Assembly: GCA_003049465.1 (NCBI GenBank)
Contig: PYSS01000021.1
Span: 317,400 to 381,399 of the forward strand
Length of the DNA stretch: 64,000 bases
Reading direction: 5' to 3'
Source of the DNA: Magnaporthiopsis rhizophila
Taxonomy: Eukaryota; Ascomycota; Sordariomycetes; Magnaporthales; Magnaporthaceae
Of the stretch, positions 44,793-55,710 are shown one piece after another. Position 1 is the stretch's first letter; every line of letters starts with the position of its first letter. The notes under the pieces are model-generated. The model made no database searches, was not told the origin of the DNA, and worked only from the letters and a program-made list of their open reading frames with translations. The translations under genes were made by a program, and so were the position numbers.

Positions 44793-45270
44793 TTGCGTGC
44801 CTGCCAAAGTCACTTCACATCGCCCTTGTCGTTTTTGTTTCTTGCACAGATATAAATAGAGTTCGCACTGCTTTGGATCAGGAAGCCTTGCCTTCTTTCT
44901 TCGAGTGGTAGACATCTTTTCAGTTGCTAGATTCCTCGGAGTCAAGACGGTTAGACGTGAATGAGTTTGTTCATGCAAGCATCTCCTGGCCCAACAATAA
45001 GAAGGGTCACTCGACATACCTACATAATACCTAACCGCCGTGATGCTTCAAGAGAAAAAGTCCAAGACAGACAGACCTGTATAGATAACGCCCATCGACC
45101 GTCCCCTGGCAATGCTCCTTTTTTTTTTCTGCCCTTACTCGTGCAGACAAATGACCTCTGAACATGACAAATCATAGCCTAAAACTCCGGTCCAGCAGAT
45201 CTATCGTCATGACGCCAAGTCGTGCCAAGGAACCTACACACGACATGCAGGTGCCGAGTGCGAAGAGGTC
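44793..45270. other. Convergent intergenic region
   Basis: 3' flanks of pyridoxal kinase and dUTPase. No gene was seen. A TACCTAC...TACCTAA motif pair lies at 45017-45034. Confidence 0.4.
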
Positions 45271-45985
45271 TCAAGTGCGGCCGGTGCTGCCAAAGCCGCC
45301 GGCGCCGCGCACGCTCTCCTCGAGCTCCTGTACCTCGACAACCTCAGGGGTGTATATGCGCTCGATGACCAGCTGGGCGACTCGCTCGCCCTCTTCCACT
45401 TTAAAGTCGGCGTCGGCGTGGTTGAAGAGCAGCACCTTGACTTGGCCGCGGTAGTCGGCGTCGATGACGCCCGCGCCCGTGTCGATAAAGTGCTTGGCTG
45501 CCAGGCCGGACCGGGGGGCGATGCGGCCGTCTATAGCAAAAGGGCAGGGGTGGGTAATGTCAGCGGGAGTGGGCGTGCAAGGAAGGGCTGGAGGGAGCAA
45601 CAGAGCTAGGTAGCCTGTGGTTGGCAGGCATCGGTTGCTACTGACAGGTGCCGGCAGGGACGGCGATGCTGATGTCGGTGTCCACCAGGACCTTGCCGCG
45701 GGCCGGGACGACGGTCTCGCGCGCGGCATACAGGTCGTAGCCGGCGGCGAAGGCGCTGCCGCGGGTCGGGAGCCGGGCCTTGTCCGAGAGCTTCTTGATC
45801 AGCAGCGGCGGGCACTGCTCGAGCGTGACGGCGGTCTCGGCCGTGGTCGCCGCGGCGGTGGTGGCAACAGATGTGGTACTATTATCGGCGGACATGATGG
45901 GCACCGTGTTGATGTTGTCGACCTTGACTCGCTTCGCGGGGGGTGAGGTGGGCGGGGAGGCGACGGCGGGCTCTTCGGTGGTCAT
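45271..45985 (-). CDS. DUT1: Deoxyuridine 5'-triphosphate nucleotidohydrolase (dUTPase)
   Basis: Hydrolyses dUTP to dUMP and pyrophosphate, keeping uracil out of DNA and feeding dTMP synthesis. Exon 1 is 45985-45646 and exon 2 is 45530-45271; the intron is 115 nt (GTCAGT...TATAG, phase 1) and the product 199 residues. A disordered N-terminus containing PPAKRVKVD, a monopartite nuclear-localisation-like motif, precedes the trimeric dUTPase fold. Motif 1 is GSAFAAGYDLYAA. Motif 2 is YGRIAPRSGLA, spanning the splice. Motif 3 is GAGVIDADYRGQ. Motif 4 is RVAQLVIERI and motif 5 is RGAGGFGSTGRT at the C-terminus. The frame is open 61 codons upstream but has no ATG there, so 45985 is the start. Confidence 0.96.
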
Positions 45986-46593
45986 GCTGCGCGCCAGGAA
46001 GATGCCGGGCCAGTGCGGGAGAGGACGAGTCGGTGGCAGGCGTGGATCGAGGTTGACGGCAGGAGCAAGGCACGCTGGCGCATAGGGAGCTCTCAGTGGG
46101 CGGAGAGCGCACTCCCCAGGGAGGGGTCCAGGAGCCCCACCTAGACAGACCCAGGGCGGTGAAAGCACGACGCGGCTGGACGCGCCGAGAAGGAGGGGCT
46201 CTTATTGGTCAATCGACAAACAGCCATCGTTTAGTTTGCCCAATGAAGGCCTGCCGCTTTCTATCTTTAGGGGTACCACCCAGGCCCCCGCCTGGAGAAA
46301 ACCATACATACACACTCAGATTTGAGCTACGCACAAAGCAAGTTTAGTCGCGCGGAACATCAGGGATGTCGCCATCAAAAATTCGTGCATATCACGGTTA
46401 GATCGGCCATGCCAGCTCAAACCATGCGGGGGCCGGGATGTGCGGAATTCTCTCCGCTTGCCTCTGACACCACGATGGCGACCTGCGCTGATGTAAACCA
46501 TGCGCTGGCGAGTCGGATGATATACTATATGTAGAGAGGGCAGCCCGGCTGTCGCGACTAGCAATAAATCAAGCGAGTGTCCTCACCTCCCGC
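45986..46593. other. Intergenic region upstream of dUTPase
   Basis: Holds the dUTPase promoter and the 3' flank of the CENP-K-like gene. No gene was seen. Confidence 0.4.
46170..46184. promoter_or_regulatory. Paired ACGCG (MCB-like) elements upstream of dUTPase
   Basis: ACGCG at 46170-46174 and 46180-46184 are 10 bp apart and 185-200 nt upstream of the dUTPase ATG. The arrangement resembles MluI cell-cycle boxes of yeast S-phase genes. Supported by motif and context only. Confidence 0.45.
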
Positions 46594-47761
46594 TCAATCG
46601 TCCAACTCCTTCCCAAAATCCACTAGCCGAAGCCGAGTCGCATCCTTGGGATGAAACTGCGCCACCCTTGACCGGACCAAGAACCTAGCGGCTGCCGACT
46701 CCCTCGTGATCTTCACGTAGGCGGCCCAGCCATCGCCCTCAGACTCGACGAGGCTCCGGAGGAGCTCCTCAGTCAGCTCTCGCATATCGGACGCCGCCGC
46801 CGCTGTCTCGTCCCAGCACTCCCTGGGCTTGGCCACTGGGCGGGCTGACGGGCTTCCCCAGATTTCGTCGATCCGCCGCTGCCGGAGGTCCTGGTCGACG
46901 TGGTCCTTGGCCTTCTTTACCTTGCCTTGCGAGCTGAAGCCGGCAACCAGGCCATCCGAGTCGACATCCATCATGTCGCCAACCACGGGGCCCCCGAGCT
47001 CCTCGGCAGCCAGGAGAGGGGCCAGGTGCTCGTCGATGAACTGGTTGAATGCCTTGAGCAGGGATGCAGCCTCCTGGTCGTAGCTTCGCTTTTTGCGCTG
47101 CAGCTCTTCAAGCCGTTCCTGGGCCATCTCTTCGGGGCTCCTTTCGATCCTCGACTCAAGCCCGCTGCGGAGCGACTGGATGCGGTCCTCTAAGCATTTC
47201 TGGAGGGCGCGCTGGTCTTGCAGATCCGCCTCTGCCGCCTCGAGCCGCTTCCGTGCCTTATCGGCGGAGACTGACTGGGCAGCCAAAAAGGCCCGGGACT
47301 CCTCGATGGTCCTGTGCGTTTTGCGCATAGCCACGAGCGCCGGCAGCAGCGAGTCTGGGCCAGGCAGGGGCGGTGCAGACTCGGCCGCTTCCTTGTATCC
47401 CGCAGCCATTATCTCAACCGAAGCCGCGGCTGACGGCTGGGCCGGACCAGAAGAATGCCGCTGGGCGCGTCCTACGTCCTGGATCGTCTGATGAGGCCGA
47501 CATCGGATTTAGCTGGTGGCGGCTAATGAGACATGACAAACAAATTGGAGAGAGAAAGTGACGCGGAAAACCAGGACCAAAATACAAAATTTTGCCTAGG
47601 AGGGACGGGATCGCTGACCAAGACGACGTCCTGAAACGTACCCTATGTAAGGAGTCCTCGTGCTGCTTGACCATCCTCTCGAGCTCGTGGATGGAGCGAC
47701 TCATGTGGGCTGCATGGCGATCCTTTTCGGCTGCCACTCCGCGACCTGATTTGCCATCCAT
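46594..47761 (-). CDS. Coiled-coil protein, probable inner-kinetochore CENP-K homologue
   Basis: Exon 1 is 47761-47642 and exon 2 is 47487-46594; the intron is 154 nt (GTACGT...CATCAG, phase 0) and the product 337 residues. The protein is mainly helical with coiled coils (HMSRSIHELERMVKQHEDSL; KARKRLEAAEADLQDQRALQ; AQERLEELQRKKRSYDQEA). The segment FIDEHLAPLLAAEELGGPVV followed by GDMMDVD and RRIDEIWG is what I recall from fungal CENP-K (Sim4/Mcm22-type) proteins of the CCAN. The C-terminal globular part ends AARFLVRSRVAQFHPKDATR. The coding structure is solid; the name rests on recalled motifs. Confidence 0.75.
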
Positions 47762-50265
47762 TTTGACGTGGGCGGGAAGCCCTGGCGCAAGGGATAGAGG
47801 AGGGGTTTAGGCAGCCTGCTGGTAAACAACCCCGTGTTGTGTAGCATAGACAGGGTATTGAGTTTTTAATCTTTGGTCCGGACGATCAGACGATGGTGGT
47901 AGTGGAGATGAGCCGACAGGTTCGTCGCCACCAGCGACGCGTCGCAGGTCGCTATGAGGGAGGTGGGACGGAGATGCACGGGGAAATATCCATCGACTTG
48001 GGCGCAGGGAGAGGCGCCTGACCCGCAGCCTCACGGGCCAACGCTAGGGGAGCGTTGGCGACACAAAAAAAAAAAAAAAAAAAAACCCTTGTTGACCAGA
48101 ATATGACACCGTTTGGTTCTCTCGGGAGATGGACCTTGCCGGGGACAATGTTGCGATCTGAAAGGACATCAGTTTTTACTTGATTTGTCTTCTCGCGTCT
48201 GTTCCTCTCCCTCCAGAAGGGGTGCCCTGTTTCATGAATAGAGCCCCTGTCGGGACGGATTATGCCTGCTGTCCCTCCATCCGGCTGGTGAAATCTTGAT
48301 AAGAAAATCTCAACAGGAAATCGAGACGGTGGGACAGCAAAGAGTAAAAAAAAAAATACAGAGAAACAAAAATAAGCAAAAAAGGATGACTTGGAGAACA
48401 CGATACGTGTGTGGCAGGGCGGCTTCATCTTGTCGTCCCGTCTGCCGTGTCTCCTCGTGTTCCTTTTCGCTGCTGCGTACCTATCTACTCTCTCTACAGG
48501 TAGGTAGGTAGGTGTTGAGCAACCCCCGCTCGTCTCGTGCCTCTTTAGCCAGAGCCATGATATATGACATCCAGGCAGCTGCGATAGGTGTTAGCGCGAC
48601 TTCCCGATGTCGCAGTGCCGCAGAATCTCCCTGTGCCAGTTCGCGGTACACTGTAATCCCGTTTTCCCTTCTCCACAAAATGGAACTACCGAGCCCGTGC
48701 CGCCCCTCCAATAGGAGATAAGCCAGCCAGGAGGCGAAAAGGCGGCGCACTCGACCCCACATGGACCGGTCATGGTCATGGTTGTGCCCGGGCCACAGGC
48801 CACAGGCCACAGAGTTTGCCATCGCCCAAACAGCCTCTGAGACAGCCCAGTCCCGGTTCTGCTCCTTCCACTCCCAACCGGCTGTGCCCTCGTTTGCCGT
48901 CGATCGATCCTCCCGTCCACCGTCAAGAACTGTCTGGAAGGCCAGTCCCAGTCAGACCAGTGAAAAAAAAAGTGAGTGCGCCTTCTTCTCCACTCAACCG
49001 GTCGATCCTGTTTGCCCGTCCAGCCAACGTTGTCGCGAATTCCTTGTCGGTTCGTTGAGTCCTTGCCTGCCCTGCCCCGTGAGGGTGCGTGCATCAGTCC
49101 CGTCTCGGACCAGTTTTTCTTTTCTCCCCTTTCCCCATTCAACCTCCAATTCGCTCGTGTTCAAAGCTCAAGCTCGTGCGAGCATCCTGCACCACCCTTT
49201 TCCTGATCTCAACCACCTTGGGCGAACACCCATTTGAGTTTTTCCTTTTAAGCTCCCGCACTTTTGTTTCCTACCTTTGCCTTCTTGACCGACGCGGCTT
49301 CTCTCCTCCGACGCACCGGTTGGGAACCTGACCTTGTCCTTCTCCCAGCTCACGCGCGTCGCCCTGATTGTCGCGCCATCAGGTCCTTTTTCTTGTTGGG
49401 AGCATCAACGCATCAATCGGAAGTCGGCGCATCGACTCTGGCCAGCCCTGAGCAAACGCGCCTCTGTGTCTTGAGTGGCGTGCGCGCGCGCTCAACTTGG
49501 AGTGGAGAGCTGTGGCCGGGCCTCAGCCTAGCCTGCCAACAGGGAACCAGAAAGCGTGCTTGCTGCAAGGCTGTGGTTTGTTGCCGAGAGCTGGAGGGAG
49601 CAAACAGAGGTTTGAGAATTGGTTCTCTACTCGCCAGCCCTGCACCTCGCCATCCACTCACCACCTAATTTTCTCCGCCCTTCACCTTTCGTTCACCGAC
49701 CTTCTTTCTTCTTCTCTCTGCCGCCGCCGTCGTTTGGCACCCACCCGTGTCAACCACGCGCCCACCTCCAAATATTGAACACCGGTCTCTGGACCCAGTC
49801 TCCTCACCACCAGTCCAGTCCTGCTGCGCACCAGCACCGCACCGCCTCGCTCCTCTCCTCTCCACCTAGGTCCCAAGCCTACCCGAAACAACGCGCCCTT
49901 GATCACAGGAGAGGCGGAAGTCCCCAAGGAGTTTGCATTCAAGCTCCTTCTTCTCTCTTGGCCGGATCCCGCACTCGCGCCTGCCGTCTCGATTCTGAGT
50001 CCTCCACCACTCTCCATCGACCCTCGCGACCTTTTGCCTAGAGCTCATCCTCAGCCTCAAGTCCGACCTACACCTACCCGCCACTACATCAGCACGTCTT
50101 GGTCGGAAAGCCCCAGGTGTAGATAAGACGAATTTAATCGAATACCAGTCAGCCGCGTTTGATTCACACGTGTCTGCAACCGACTGCGACGCCGTCGCTG
50201 TGACAAGAACAAAGGAGCAAAAAAAAAGAAAAAAAAAGGCAAGATTGACAAGACAGCCGGAAAAA
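47762..50265. other. Long gene-free stretch (2.5 kb), promoter/leader of the KH-protein gene
   Basis: No frame shows family resemblance. It is strongly pyrimidine-rich from about 48990 to 50100, as in long fungal promoters and 5' leaders. It contains an A21 run (48065-48085) and a tandem TAGG repeat (48498-48513). Confidence 0.45.
48065..48085. repeat. Poly(A) tract
   Basis: Homopolymer of 21 A in intergenic DNA. Confidence 0.9.
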
Positions 50266-51904
50266 ATGTCGACCTCGCCGGCCCCCAAGACAAAACGTCC
50301 CCTCGAGGACACATCGTCTCCCTCGAGGACCGACCAGCCCGACGCGAAGCGACCTGCTCTCGACAAGGTCCTTCGCAATGAGGGAGAGGTCAAGGAGGAG
50401 CCAATGAAAGCCCCCATCGGCAACGGCCTCCCACCCATCCCGGCATCCGCCACACTGCCTCCCATCCCGGAGTCCAACGGCGCCACAACCAAAACCAATG
50501 GCGAGAAGACAGAGCCCAAGGACGGCCAGGGCGACACGGCGGTTTCGGACGCTGCCGAGTCCAAGCCTATCGCGACCACAGCTACCAACAACAGCAGCCA
50601 GGCTCCGGCAGCCTCTGCCGACTCGCACGACGAGACGGCTTGGATCCACATCAGGGCTGTCATCTCCAGCCCGGAGGCGGCGACCGTCATAGGCAAGGGC
50701 GGCGAGAATGTGTCCAAGATTCGCCAGCTCTCAGGTGCGAAATGCACCGTCAGCGACTACCAGAAGGGCGCCGTCGAGCGCATCCTGACTGTCAGCGGCA
50801 TTGTTGATGCTGTTGCAAAGGTAATATTCTATCCCTAACATACACACACACACATACCTTTTCCCAAGCACCGGCTAACTCATGGTTCACCTTCTTCCCT
50901 GCCCAGGCTTTTGGCCTCATCATCCGCACTCTCAACAACGAGCCTCTTTCAGACCCATCCAGCGCACACTCCAAGACGTACCCCCTTCGTCTTCTCATCC
51001 CCCACATTCTCATTGGTTCGATCATTGGTAAAGGCGGCGCTCGCATCAAGGAGATACAAGAGGCGTCGGGTGCTCGCCTGAACGCATCGGACTCGTGCCT
51101 TCCTCTCTCGTCGGAGCGTTCGCTGGTTGTCATGGGCGTGGCGGATGCGGTGCACATCGCGACCTACTACGTAGGTAGCACCCTCCTGGAGCAGCTTAAC
51201 GACCGTTTCGGTGGACCCGCCGCGTCCGCCTATGCCACCCGCGCTGGCGGCCCGGTCGGCGCCGTCCCTGGCGGAATGCAAGTCGTGCCGTATCTGCCCC
51301 AGCCCGCCGGTGGCAACTTTGGCAACCGCGAAAACTACGGACGTCGGCCAGACCCTCGGGCTGGACCGGTGCCACAGGGTGCAGCCCTCCCATACGCGCA
51401 GCACTACAACCCGCACCAGGCCCACCAGCCGACGCCTGCTGTGCCTGTGCACTACGGAGCCCAGGGCGGGGCGTACGGCGCCCACGTGCAGCCTCCGCAC
51501 GTCGGACATGCCGGACCGCAGGTCCACGGCGCTCCCCACCAGCCGATGCACGGCCAGATGCCCGGTCCCGGTGGTGCGCAGAGCCTGACGCAGCAGATCT
51601 ACATCCCCAACGACATGGTTGGCGCAATCATCGGCAAGGGCGGCACAAAGATTAATGAGATTCGCCAGATCAGCGGCAGTGTCATCAAGATCAACGAGCC
51701 CCAGGACAACAGCAACGAGCGGCTGGTGACCATTACGGGAACGGAGGAGTGCAATCGCATGGCGCTTTACATGTTGTACTCGCGTCTTGGTGAGTTACCG
51801 GTTTACCCCACAAACAAAGTACTTGTTCTGCCTGTGTCCATCAGCTAGCTAACCTGTTCCTACCCCGACCCGTCTCTGCAGAGAGCGAAAAGCACCGCAT
51901 CTAA
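50266..51904 (+). CDS. Three-KH-domain RNA-binding protein (Hek2/Pbp2/Rnc1, PCBP-like)
   Basis: Poly(C)-binding-type protein expected to bind mRNA and affect stability or translation. The exons are 50266-50820, 50907-51789 and 51882-51904 (486 residues; introns of 86 and 92 nt, phases 0 and 1). The N-terminus (residues 1-120) is disordered, with KRPLED and KRPA basic patches. KH1 is about residues 125-190, KH2 209-284 and KH3 411-486. Each carries the intact GKGG loop (TVIGKGGENV, SIIGKGGARI, AIIGKGGTKI). A Gly/Pro/His/Gln-rich linker separates KH2 and KH3. The protein ends just after KH3 with ESEKHRI, encoded by the last exon. Confidence 0.93.
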
Positions 51905-52789
51905 AACTGCTGATGCCCGAGGCCCACCACGAGACGGATCAGGACGGATGATATTCGGTTTTCTTTTGCTGAAACCACTCTAGTCTTTTTATTGCCCAAA
52001 TACCTCTTTCTAAAGTATCCGCCGTCTCCCGTCTCCCTAGCAAAACCGGCTACGTTCATTGTCTTTTTGATCATCAGCCAGCTAGCTCGGGTTCACTTCT
52101 CTACGTGGTCATCTCGTTCAGCCTCTTCCTCCCCTCGTGGTTTTTCACCTCAGATTGTGATATGGTAGCCCCGTTGTAGCACTAACCACTCGTCGTCGTC
52201 ATGAATACCGTTCCCATGTTTGAAATTTGGGGTTTCGTGTGTACACAAACGGAGTTTGCTCGTCGGGCGAGCAAGGCGGCCAGTGCCGACCAACGGAAGG
52301 GCGCATTTTGGGCGTTTTTGGGTGTGGTCAAGCTGTGTTTTCTGTTCTGACGAGCTGAGCAAAATCAAAATCATCAAAATGCCGTACCGTTCGCATGCGC
52401 AGCAACAAAGTTCCCCGCCCCCTCAAACAAAGCACAGAAGACAGGATGCCTGCCTGCATCAGCACACTTCCGCATATAAATGTTCCCCTGCCCGCATATT
52501 GCAACGCAACACCCCTGTGGCACAAAACACATGATTTTGTATCCCCATCATGCCATTGGTTGCCATATCCTGCTCTCTCCTCCCCAGCCCCTCCCGGTCA
52601 AATGCACGCCAGCCAGGGCCGGCTCTTGTCGACCTTGTTTGTTCTGGCTCCAGGTTCTTTACTTATTTGGTGGGTGGATTCGATGGGCCGTAAACCCAGC
52701 TTTGAAAAAAAAAAAAAAATAGTCCAAATGTCAGCATCTCAGAAGATATGATTTAGGTAGGTAGGTGCCCGAGTTGCACAGGCATGGAC
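51905..52789. other. Convergent intergenic region
   Basis: 3' flanks of the KH gene and the small conserved gene. No gene was seen. It contains an A-rich run at about 52705-52718 and a TAGG repeat at 52753-52767. Confidence 0.4.
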
Positions 52790-53166
52790 TTACTTGTTCC
52801 ACATCTTACCGATGAAGCCGGGCGTCGGTCGCTGCTCGTGGAGGCTCTGCCGCCTGGCGATGGAGGCAGGGTCGTTGCCCCGTTTCTGCTCCTGGAGAGA
52901 GGCGAAAAGGCCGGCCGAGTTCTGCGGGGAAAGGTGTTAAGTGTTCATATTCTTTTTATTATCAAAAAAAGGAAGTATGTCATCGTGACGATTGTCGTCA
53001 TTCTGATGATGCAGGAGGGTGATGGGGCGCTTTTTTGGCTGAAATGGATGGAAGCTCTGGAATGGACACTTACACGGCGAGGGGTGATGGGAGACCCTGG
53101 GGTGGTTGATGCCGAAGAGGTGGAGGAGCTTCGGTCCCTGGGTGGGTTGGATCCGGAGGCGTCCAT
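52790..53166 (-). CDS. Small conserved fungal protein (74 aa) with RRxS motif
   Basis: Two exons, 53166-53074 (31 codons) and 52921-52790 (43 codons plus stop), flank a 152-nt intron (GTAAGT...CCGCAG, phase 0). The N-terminal half is Ser/Thr/Pro-rich (SSSTSSASTTPGSPITPRR). The C-terminal half NSAGLFASLQEQKRGNDPAS then IARRQSLHEQRPTPGFIGKM resembles small Pezizomycotina proteins I recall with the same ending; their function is unknown to me. RRQS fits the PKA consensus R-R-x-S. It has no signal peptide and no membrane segment. Confidence 0.75.
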
Positions 53167-54673
53167 GTTTACGGTGTGCAAAGGAGTGGTTTAGGGAGAT
53201 TTAAAGGACAGCTAGATGAGGATGGACCGGGTTGTATGCTGGCGATGATTTGTACTGAATGCACCGAAGAGAGTGTCCTGTCCGGTGACGGGGACAAACA
53301 GCACAGCTCACAAGTCAAGATGGGAGCGGGGTAAAGGGGTCGTATTTAAAGGGAGAAAGAAAGGAGGAGTTGATCGCGTGAGTATGACGGAAGCAAGCTT
53401 GTTGGTTGGAGCTTCTGTGAGCCGACCATCGATGGACCAGCTTCTGACGACTTGGAGCTGGGCCGTACGATCGAGCTGGGGTCGGACTTGTCCTGTCCCG
53501 GTGACGCCACCTACTGGCAGCGAAGCTTAATGGGCGCCATGGCTAGCTAGCACACCTACAGGGGAGCAAAAGCATGGACAAGGGTGGCGAGGGAAACCAA
53601 ATCTCCGCTCCGCCCGAGGCCGAGCAGTCCAGCCAATGATCTGGACGGCTACTGTGTAGCACTGCTGTAATGTACAATACCCAGTCCTGCATGCAGGAGA
53701 CACGCCGTGCGAGGTTGAGATGATGGGAAGGGAAGCTGGGGGCAGTCCGCTCGGGGTCGGTCGGTCGGTCTACCCCGCATGCCTGAGGGAGATGGGATTG
53801 GTGGTTCGCCTACACACTGGTACAGTACAGTACAGTACATGGGTAGGTATGTACAAGCCCTGCCGATCAGACTTGAACGAGGAATCTGGGCTGAATGGGG
53901 CGATGGGGTTCCAAGGCAAGACGCCATCGAGCTCGAAACCGTGACAAATGTTTCCGCTGCTAGAGCGTGGCTTGGAAAAAAGGGTCTACGCACCTACTCT
54001 TTCCAAATTGGGCAGCTCCATGTCGGGCAAGTCAGACAAAGGCCAAATTCCACGCGAGGCGAACTAGACGTCATAGCCTGCGCGTCAGCGGAATGGCATT
54101 GTCCTAACGCCGGGGTGGGGCCGTGTGCTTGTCCGGGAAAGGGGCCGATCGGCGCCCGGCGTTTGGCGTCTCCGACATGTCTGTCCCCAAGCCCAACGGG
54201 GATTCCACAGCGAAACAAAGGAAACCAAGCACGTTGGCCAAAAAAATTACGCGGACCTCCTATATAAAATCCACAGTGCGCCATTGGTCCGTGTTTTTTT
54301 TATTTGGCCAACGTGCCAAGGCAATGAGACAACCTCGGCCCTTTTGGTCACAGCCGTGTAGATCAGGCTGGCTTCCAAAGCCCAGGACGAGATGCCATCC
54401 CCAACACCCGCCGAGAGACGGGCCGAGGCATTGCAGAGGCGCTGCTGTGGCATTCAGTCAGGGGCTTGGTGCCTGGGCGGCCACTCTTTTGTTATTTTGT
54501 CCTCTTGAAGCCATCGAGAGGAGAGGTATAAAATGGCCAACATCTGCTTCATGGCAGTCAATATCATTTATGGATCGCGCAGCCTCCAACGCCTTCCCTC
54601 AGAGCCTACAGCCCCGAGCCATCACTCATCAGCTCCCAAATATTTCTTCTGAACCTCCCCTCTCACCAGCAAG
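53167..54673. other. Divergent intergenic region
   Basis: 1.5 kb between the small conserved gene and the secreted-protein gene. It contains a short TACAG tandem (53821-53839). No gene was seen. Confidence 0.4.
54527..54533 (+). promoter_or_regulatory. TATA box of the secreted-protein gene
   Basis: TATAAAA lies 141-147 nt before the ATG at 54674. A second TATATAAAA-like element is at about 54259-54267. Support is by motif and distance only. Confidence 0.45.
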
Positions 54674-55398
54674 ATGAAGGTCTCTACCATCCTCGGCTTC
54701 GTCGCTTTCGGCACCGCTCTGGCCGCCCCGACCGACATGGCCAAGCGCGAGCCCGTGGTTGACTTGGCCGCGATCCCCATCCTCCAGCCCCTGGCCGACC
54801 TCCTTGCCAACGTCCAGATCTACGTGGGGGTCATCAGTAAGAACAACCCCTCCTCTGCTTCTTCTCTTTGAGCCGCTACACGCTCCCTGATCTGGATCTG
54901 TTCTGACCACAATAACCTGCCTCCATTCCAGCCACCGAGGTCGGCAACCTGGCCAGCATTGGGACCATCGCGGGCAGCGGCGTGACCCCCGATGCCACCG
55001 AGCAGGTCAAGTCCACCGTGCCCAAGATCAAGACGCAGCTGGACAAGATCAACTCGGCCCTGAAGAGCCTGCCCAAGCTCAACAAGGCCAGCAGCGGCCG
55101 CGTCGGTCCGGACGGCGCCGCTGCTGCTCTCGGCCTGTACGGGCAGTTGTTCAGCGCGATTGCTACTGCCTTGGACACTGTCAACGGCCTTGACGGTATT
55201 TTGAGCACCCGTTTCCTAGCTGTAGACTATCTTTTTCCAGCAGACTAACCGTGCCTGCCTGCCTGCCTCTTAGCCAACCGCATCGGCGGCAACAACTTCA
55301 ACTTGCTCACCGGAACCGTCACTCAGCTCATATCCTCGCTGGGCCTGGTCCTCGACCTTGGCGGTCTTCTCGGTGGGCTTCTTGGTGGCATCCTCTAA
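54674..55398 (+). CDS. Small secreted protein, cysteine-free, unknown function
   Basis: The exons are 54674-54836, 54932-55195 and 55274-55398 (183 residues; introns of 95 and 78 nt with GTAAGA and GTATTT donors; phases 1 and 1). The signal peptide is about residues 1-18 (MKVSTILGFVAFGTALAA), and a KR pair shortly after (MAKREP) could be a Kex2 site. The mature part is helical (TEQVKSTVPKIKTQLDKINS, LYGQLFSAIATALDTVN) and ends in a Leu/Gly-rich hydrophobic tail (LGGLLGGLLGGIL). No cysteines are seen, unlike most secreted effectors. Length and helical pattern recall hydrophobic-surface-binding (HsbA-like) proteins, but I cannot confirm this. Confidence 0.8.
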
Positions 55399-55710
55399 AT
55401 CATCGCCCGGGAACTGGCGCTGTCCGTTACTAGGAAGTCAGGGGTTATCGGCTACCAAGATGGCGCTATAATGAGAATATGGGTCCTTTGCGATGATACT
55501 GGGATTCACTCTAGCTTTAATTCTAATCAAGGACGGCGTTGTCGAGAAATAGTGATGAATTGATCAAGAATTCTTGCTTTGCGGACTGGATACAAGGGAA
55601 ATACAGTAAATTGAACGGCCATCAGCCCTCGATATCTTACAACCACTACCAGCTTACACTTATAGACAACTTCCACCACCCGTGAACAAGACGCCAGCAC
55701 CTCCACCCAT

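Noticed and set aside
45986..46168. 61-codon upstream in-frame extension of dUTPase (possible mitochondrial form)
   Set aside because: It begins with GTG and contains no ATG. The ATG at 45985 is the only normal start, so an extension would need non-AUG initiation.
49866..50747. 293-codon minus-strand open frame
   Set aside because: Overlaps the first exon of the three-KH gene on the opposite strand; a GC-bias shadow.
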